Source: WGAL01 sp964570865 (GTDB lineage Bacteria; Bacteroidota; Ignavibacteria; Ignavibacteriales; Melioribacteraceae). From it: DNA of 45,559 nucleotides. The position numbers and the translations under genes are program-made. The notes beneath the pieces were generated by a model, which did not search any database, was not told the DNA's origin, and saw only the letters and a program-made list of their open reading frames with translations. Positions 42,468 through 45,559 of this stretch are shown in pieces. The stretch is taken from assembly GCA_964570865.1 (NCBI GenBank), contig CAZMZM010000014.1:1-45559 (forward strand). Direction: 5' to 3'. The first letter of the stretch is position 1. The number at the start of each line of letters is the position of its first letter.

Positions 42468-43766
42468 TTATTGCCTGTATTTATACCAATCGCCGTAAAG
42501 GGGCGTTATTAATCTGTAATCGCCAAAGCCTGTTTCATCCAGAAAAACAAACCGGCGATTAAGGTCATAGTAAATCCATATTTCGTAAGGGTTTGTACCC
42601 AGCTCCAAAGGATGCCTGTCTATTTGATGTGGGGGACCAAGCGTAATGTAGATTTTACCCATATCTGTTTTCCACCCGGGAAAGTAGTGCTTAAAATGTC
42701 TGTTGGCGTAATCTACTCTTCTGTAATATTCATTTAGAACTTCGTTTTTAGGCGTAGATGGTGACGGGTCTTTACTTTTCCAAAAAGCTTCGAACCTCTT
42801 TAGTTTTTCAGAGTAAGTTTTTGCTTCCATTATCTTATCAATTTCCGATGGCGGAGCGATATACACCATCTCTTTAATTGCCTGGTCAAGATCGGTAATT
42901 GAGCGTGGATAATATTTGATTATCGAAATAAAATCTTTACTTGTACTTATTGTTTCGGCTGTATCTTCAGCGGTAACGGAAACCGTTAAGTTGTATTTTC
43001 CCAACTTAAATTCAATGTTATTAATTGTAAAGAAAATATCATTAGTTCCTTTTTTCAAATCGAGATAATCTGAAACCAGAAACGATTCATCTTCCACTTT
43101 GCTGTAAATTCTATACTTTGCCATGGCGCCGCGCGGTTTATCGGAATAAACCTGATAATAAACATTGAGCGAGCCATCCTTATTCGTTACAATATTTGAT
43201 ACATTAGGAATAATAACTTTTGAAGCTTTATCTCGGTTTTCTACTTCGTTAAAAATAACATCGCTCATCCCGAAAGCAGTATCAATTTTTCTGACGTTTA
43301 GTTTAGCATTAAAAGTAATGTTTTCCAGCGAATACTTATCGGCAATATTCCCTTTTACCGCATAATCGCCGGGTGTCAGCAAAATATCTTTAAAACTGAT
43401 ATTGTAAGATTTTTTCGATTCGGTTTGGCGGTAGTTCTTTACCTTTAGTTTTTCATTCCATATCTTTTCGAAAAGGACGTTTTTTTCATCCTTATCGTAA
43501 AAAATCAAATCTACCGAATACTCTCCGTAGAAGAGTTTGCCCCTTTTAATAAAGGACAAACTACGGTAAGGCACTTGCAGAAAAACTTTTATGTCGGTTT
43601 TACCCGGCACATCTCCTTTAAAACTTATAATATCAAAGAATACTTGAAAGTTAGTATTCCCTTTTTGCTGTTTTCCCGTGTTTTGCTTGTTTTGAGCAAC
43701 CAAAGAAACACTGAATAAGAGTAGAAGGAGAGGAATCAAAAGAAATATTTTACGTTGTTTTTTCAA
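42468..43766 (-). CDS. exported GWxTD-domain protein
   Basis: I start this at TTG 43766, one base after the rimO stop, which gives MKKQRKIFLLIPLLLLLFSV with cleavage near SLVAQ, an ideal signal peptide. The ATG at 43808 would add 14 charged residues before it and a 41-base overlap. 432 residues. Residues 35-290 are beta-rich (VFFDIISFKGDVPGKTDIKV, then KVFLQVPYRSL). The C-terminal 120 residues hold the GWxTD domain: NEYYRRVDYANRHFKHYFPG, then WKTDMGKIYITLGPP and YEIWIYYDLNRRFVFLD. GWxTD proteins are exported and of unknown function, found mainly in the FCB group and Acidobacteria. Confidence 0.78.
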   Translation of the reverse strand: MKKQRKIFLLIPLLLLLFSVSLVAQNKQNTGKQQKGNTNFQVFFDIISFKGDVPGKTDIKVFLQVPYRSLSFIKRGKLFYGEYSVDLIFYDKDEKNVLFEKIWNEKLKVKNYRQTESKKSYNISFKDILLTPGDYAVKGNIADKYSLENITFNAKLNVRKIDTAFGMSDVIFNEVENRDKASKVIIPNVSNIVTNKDGSLNVYYQVYSDKPRGAMAKYRIYSKVEDESFLVSDYLDLKKGTNDIFFTINNIEFKLGKYNLTVSVTAEDTAETISTSKDFISIIKYYPRSITDLDQAIKEMVYIAPPSEIDKIMEAKTYSEKLKRFEAFWKSKDPSPSTPKNEVLNEYYRRVDYANRHFKHYFPGWKTDMGKIYITLGPPHQIDRHPLELGTNPYEIWIYYDLNRRFVFLDETGFGDYRLITPLYGDWYKYRQ

Positions 43767-43767
43767 T

Positions 43768-45069
43768 TTATTTTCCGTTTGTTGGTATCGCAAATAAATC
43801 ATATTCATTAAAATCTACAACTTCCACTTCATAAAAGTTTCCTACGTGTAACATTTTCTCTTGTGAATCAATCAATACGTTTCCGTCAACTTCCGGGGCG
43901 TCTTTTACCGAGCGCGCCACAAAATACTCTCCTTCAATATCATCAACAATACATTTGATTTTTTTACCGAGCATTTTCTTGTTTTTCTCCAATGATATTT
44001 CCTTTTGAAGTTCCATCAAAGCCTCTTTGCGGGATTCTTTTACTTCTTCGGGAATCGGATCTCCAAGCTCATAGCTGTATGTATTGTCCTCTTGAGAATA
44101 AGTGAAAACTCCCACGCGGTCAAACTTATTTTCCTTTACAAAATTATAAAGCTCTTCAAAATCCGCATCAGTTTCCGTCGGATAGCCGACTATGAACGTA
44201 GTACGAAAAGTTAAATCAGGTATTTCTCTTTTAATTTTGCTTACAAGTTCACGCTGCACGGAAGATGAAATTCCGCGCCGCATAGATTTCAAAACGGAAT
44301 CGGAAATATGCTGAAGAGGTAAATCAAGATAATTCAAAACCTTTTTATTATCGGCAATTTCTTCAATCACTTCATTTGGAAAATGGGACGGATACGCATA
44401 GAGAAGACGAATCCATTCGATACCGTCAACAGCGGCAAGTTCGCGTAATAGCTCATGCAGATTACGCCTTCCGTAAATATCTTTTCCGTAATCGGTTGTA
44501 TCCTGTCCGATAATTATTAACTCCTTTACTCCCTTTTGAGCCAAGAACTCTGTCTCTTTCTTCAACTCATCAATACTCTTAGAACGGAAACCGCCTCGAA
44601 TTAAGGGAATTGCACAGAAAGAACAAGGGTTATCGCATCCTTCCGAAATTTTCAAATATGCAAAATGCTTCGGCGTTGTTAATTCCCGTTCGCCGAGTAA
44701 TTCATATTTAAACTCACCGCCAAGCGTTTCAACAATTTCCTGATATTTTTCGGTACCAAAATATTCATCGACTTCAGGAATTTCATCGCGAAGTTCTTCT
44801 TTGTACCTTTCGGATAAACAACCAGCGACAAGTACTTTATCAATAATGCCGGCTTTTTTCGCTTCAATTGCTTGTAATATTGTATTTATTGATTCTTCCT
44901 TCGCCGCTTCGATAAATCCGCATGTGTTTATAATAACCGTATCGGCTTTTTCGGCATTATCCACAATATCAAAATCGTTAATTTCAAGCTGCCGAAGTAT
45001 TCTTTCGGAATCGACAATATTTTTAGAGCATCCGAGAGTTATTACGTTTATTTTATTTTTATTACTCAA
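43768..45069 (-). CDS. rimO: ribosomal protein S12 methylthiotransferase RimO
   Basis: A radical-SAM enzyme that methylthiolates Asp of ribosomal protein S12. The 433-residue protein has the UPF0004 domain with Cys14 (TLGCSKN), Cys50 (NTCGFI) and Cys84 (VAGCLSERY) for one iron-sulphur cluster, the radical-SAM motif Cys145-x3-Cys149-x2-Cys152 (SEGCDNPCSFCAIPLIRG) for the second, and a C-terminal TRAM domain. RimO and MiaB are close relatives; the short EYFGT segment, the SEGCDNPCSFCAIP motif and the DLPLQHISDSVLKSM region point to RimO. It is the first gene of the operon with the GWxTD, PfkB and Omp85 genes. Confidence 0.93.
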   Translation of the reverse strand: MSNKNKINVITLGCSKNIVDSERILRQLEINDFDIVDNAEKADTVIINTCGFIEAAKEESINTILQAIEAKKAGIIDKVLVAGCLSERYKEELRDEIPEVDEYFGTEKYQEIVETLGGEFKYELLGERELTTPKHFAYLKISEGCDNPCSFCAIPLIRGGFRSKSIDELKKETEFLAQKGVKELIIIGQDTTDYGKDIYGRRNLHELLRELAAVDGIEWIRLLYAYPSHFPNEVIEEIADNKKVLNYLDLPLQHISDSVLKSMRRGISSSVQRELVSKIKREIPDLTFRTTFIVGYPTETDADFEELYNFVKENKFDRVGVFTYSQEDNTYSYELGDPIPEEVKESRKEALMELQKEISLEKNKKMLGKKIKCIVDDIEGEYFVARSVKDAPEVDGNVLIDSQEKMLHVGNFYEVEVVDFNEYDLFAIPTNGK

Positions 45070-45230
45070 TCCGTTTTATTCTTTCTATTTTATTTTTACT
45101 GAAATTATTTATTAAAGATAACAAAATGCTTAGAATAGAGAAAAAGAAATTATGAATGTTTTTCCGGAATTGCCATGGGAATAAAAACGTGGAACTTACC
45201 CAAAATTCCCCTCTTGCAAATAAAAGAATT

Positions 45231-45549
45231 TTAAAAGCCCCTTCTCTTCCCAAGAGAAGGGGTTGGGGATGAGTCCAAGATTCTCTTTATTTTTTGTATA
45301 ATCTTAAATGTATTAATCAAAATATTTTCGTTTGGAATTATAGGAACTATATCTTTTAATTCCGCCATTGTTTTTTGCGTAAGCCAAACGGTTTCGTCTT
45401 GAAAACGGACATCAATTCCGGTTTCACCGTTTTCGGTTTGGTAGATTAGGAATTAAGAATTTTATCTCTTTTTTTACCTTGCCGGTAACGGTGAGTATAT
45501 GCAAAGTTGCGGTGTTTTCCGCACTTCTGTTCATTATTGCTGTGTCCAT
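45231..45549 (-). pseudogene. frameshifted, truncated RhuM-like (virulence RhuM/Fic-associated) gene remnant
   Basis: On the minus strand a 41-codon frame starts at 45549 (MDTAIMNRSAENTATLHILT) and ends at 45424. A second frame, open from about 45455 to 45231, reads LIYQTENGETGIDVRFQDET and then VWLTQKTMAEL, which matches the N-terminus of RhuM-family proteins (IYQTxDGxTxIxVRxxDETVWLTQxQMAELF). The first frame ends KFLIPN where the second reads FLIYQ, so one base insertion or deletion separates them. Similarity stops after MAEL and the frame then runs through the hairpin repeat. No functional product is expected. It suggests a past mobile or defence-related gene here. Confidence 0.55.
45238..45262. 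repeat. GC-rich inverted repeat (CCCCTTCTCTT hairpin)
   Basis: CCCCTTCTCTT (45238-45248), loop CCC, AAGAGAAGGGG (45252-45262): a perfect 11-bp stem, strikingly GC-rich for this window, followed by TTGGGGATGAG. This type of element is scattered between genes in many Bacteroidota-type genomes; only one copy is seen here. It lies inside the RhuM-like remnant. Confidence 0.6.
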
Positions 45550-45559
45550 TGATTTGTTC

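Larger units (their letters stand above)
45070..45559. other. right-edge region with repeat and degenerate coding remnant
   Basis: About 490 bases upstream of rimO with no intact gene. It contains a GC-rich hairpin repeat (45238-45262) and two overlapping minus-strand frame fragments that together resemble the start of a RhuM-type protein (45231-45549). The rimO promoter must lie near 45075-45200; no clear element was identified. Confidence 0.6.

Noticed and set aside
1..45559. tRNA, rRNA, CRISPR arrays, prophage or insertion sequences
   Set aside because: Reading the intergenic stretches showed no tRNA-like TTCGA loops, repeat-spacer arrays, transposase or phage genes. A tRNA or covariance scan could still find a small RNA that I missed.

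Overview
The window reads as a chromosomal segment of a bacterium of the Bacteroidota/Chlorobi/Ignavibacteria (FCB) superphylum, most likely an Ignavibacteria-type organism. The grounds are: AT-rich, densely packed genes; a SecA enlarged by two insertions; a GWxTD-domain protein; secreted TPR proteins; several tandem SurA/PpiC-type isomerases followed by MoxR; a sigma-54 activator overlapping lptE; and a classical menaquinone operon. Lipoboxes, an Omp85 protein and LptE show a Gram-negative envelope. The genus is inferred from gene content only.

Layout. Positions 1-4421 (+): a TerB-like protein, a cell-wall amidase, a membrane-anchored cytochrome c, a sigma-54 activator and LptE. Positions 4562-12868 (-): the menaquinone operon menF-menD-menH-menB-menA-menC-menE, covering chorismate to demethylmenaquinone except the DHNA-CoA thioesterase; the final methylase is also absent. 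It is interrupted by a 100-N assembly gap at 11369-11468, between menF and menD. Positions 13059-15559 (+): CPBP protease, zinc-ribbon/DUF2007 protein, cdsA and a small membrane protein. Positions 15921-17773 (+): an ECF sigma factor with an RskA-like anti-sigma factor.

Positions 17794-24069 (-): secA, a P-II signalling protein, a large TPR lipoprotein and an AlbA_2 protein. Positions 24500-29942 (+): an exported YidD-like protein, two TPR proteins sharing a C-terminal PGxGxxY membrane module, an ACT-domain protein with its UPF0210 partner, LemA and a TPM-domain protein whose glycine-rich tail is cut by an in-frame TGA. Positions 30031-37435 (-): an M23 endopeptidase, MoxR, three periplasmic chaperone/isomerase-type proteins and a solitary DNA methyltransferase. 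Positions 37441-39477 (-): metG. Positions 39735-45069 (-): rimO, a GWxTD protein, a PfkB sugar kinase and an Omp85-family protein. The right edge holds a hairpin repeat and a frameshifted RhuM-like remnant.

Much of the window serves the envelope: export (SecA, possibly YidD), periplasmic folding (the isomerase trio), outer-membrane assembly (Omp85, LptE), peptidoglycan turnover (amidase, M23) and lipid and quinone synthesis (CdsA, Men). No phage, CRISPR array, rRNA or tRNA gene was recognised. The least explained parts are the exported YidD/TPR cluster, the GWxTD/PfkB/Omp85 operon with its altered sugar-kinase motif, and the TGA in the TPM gene.
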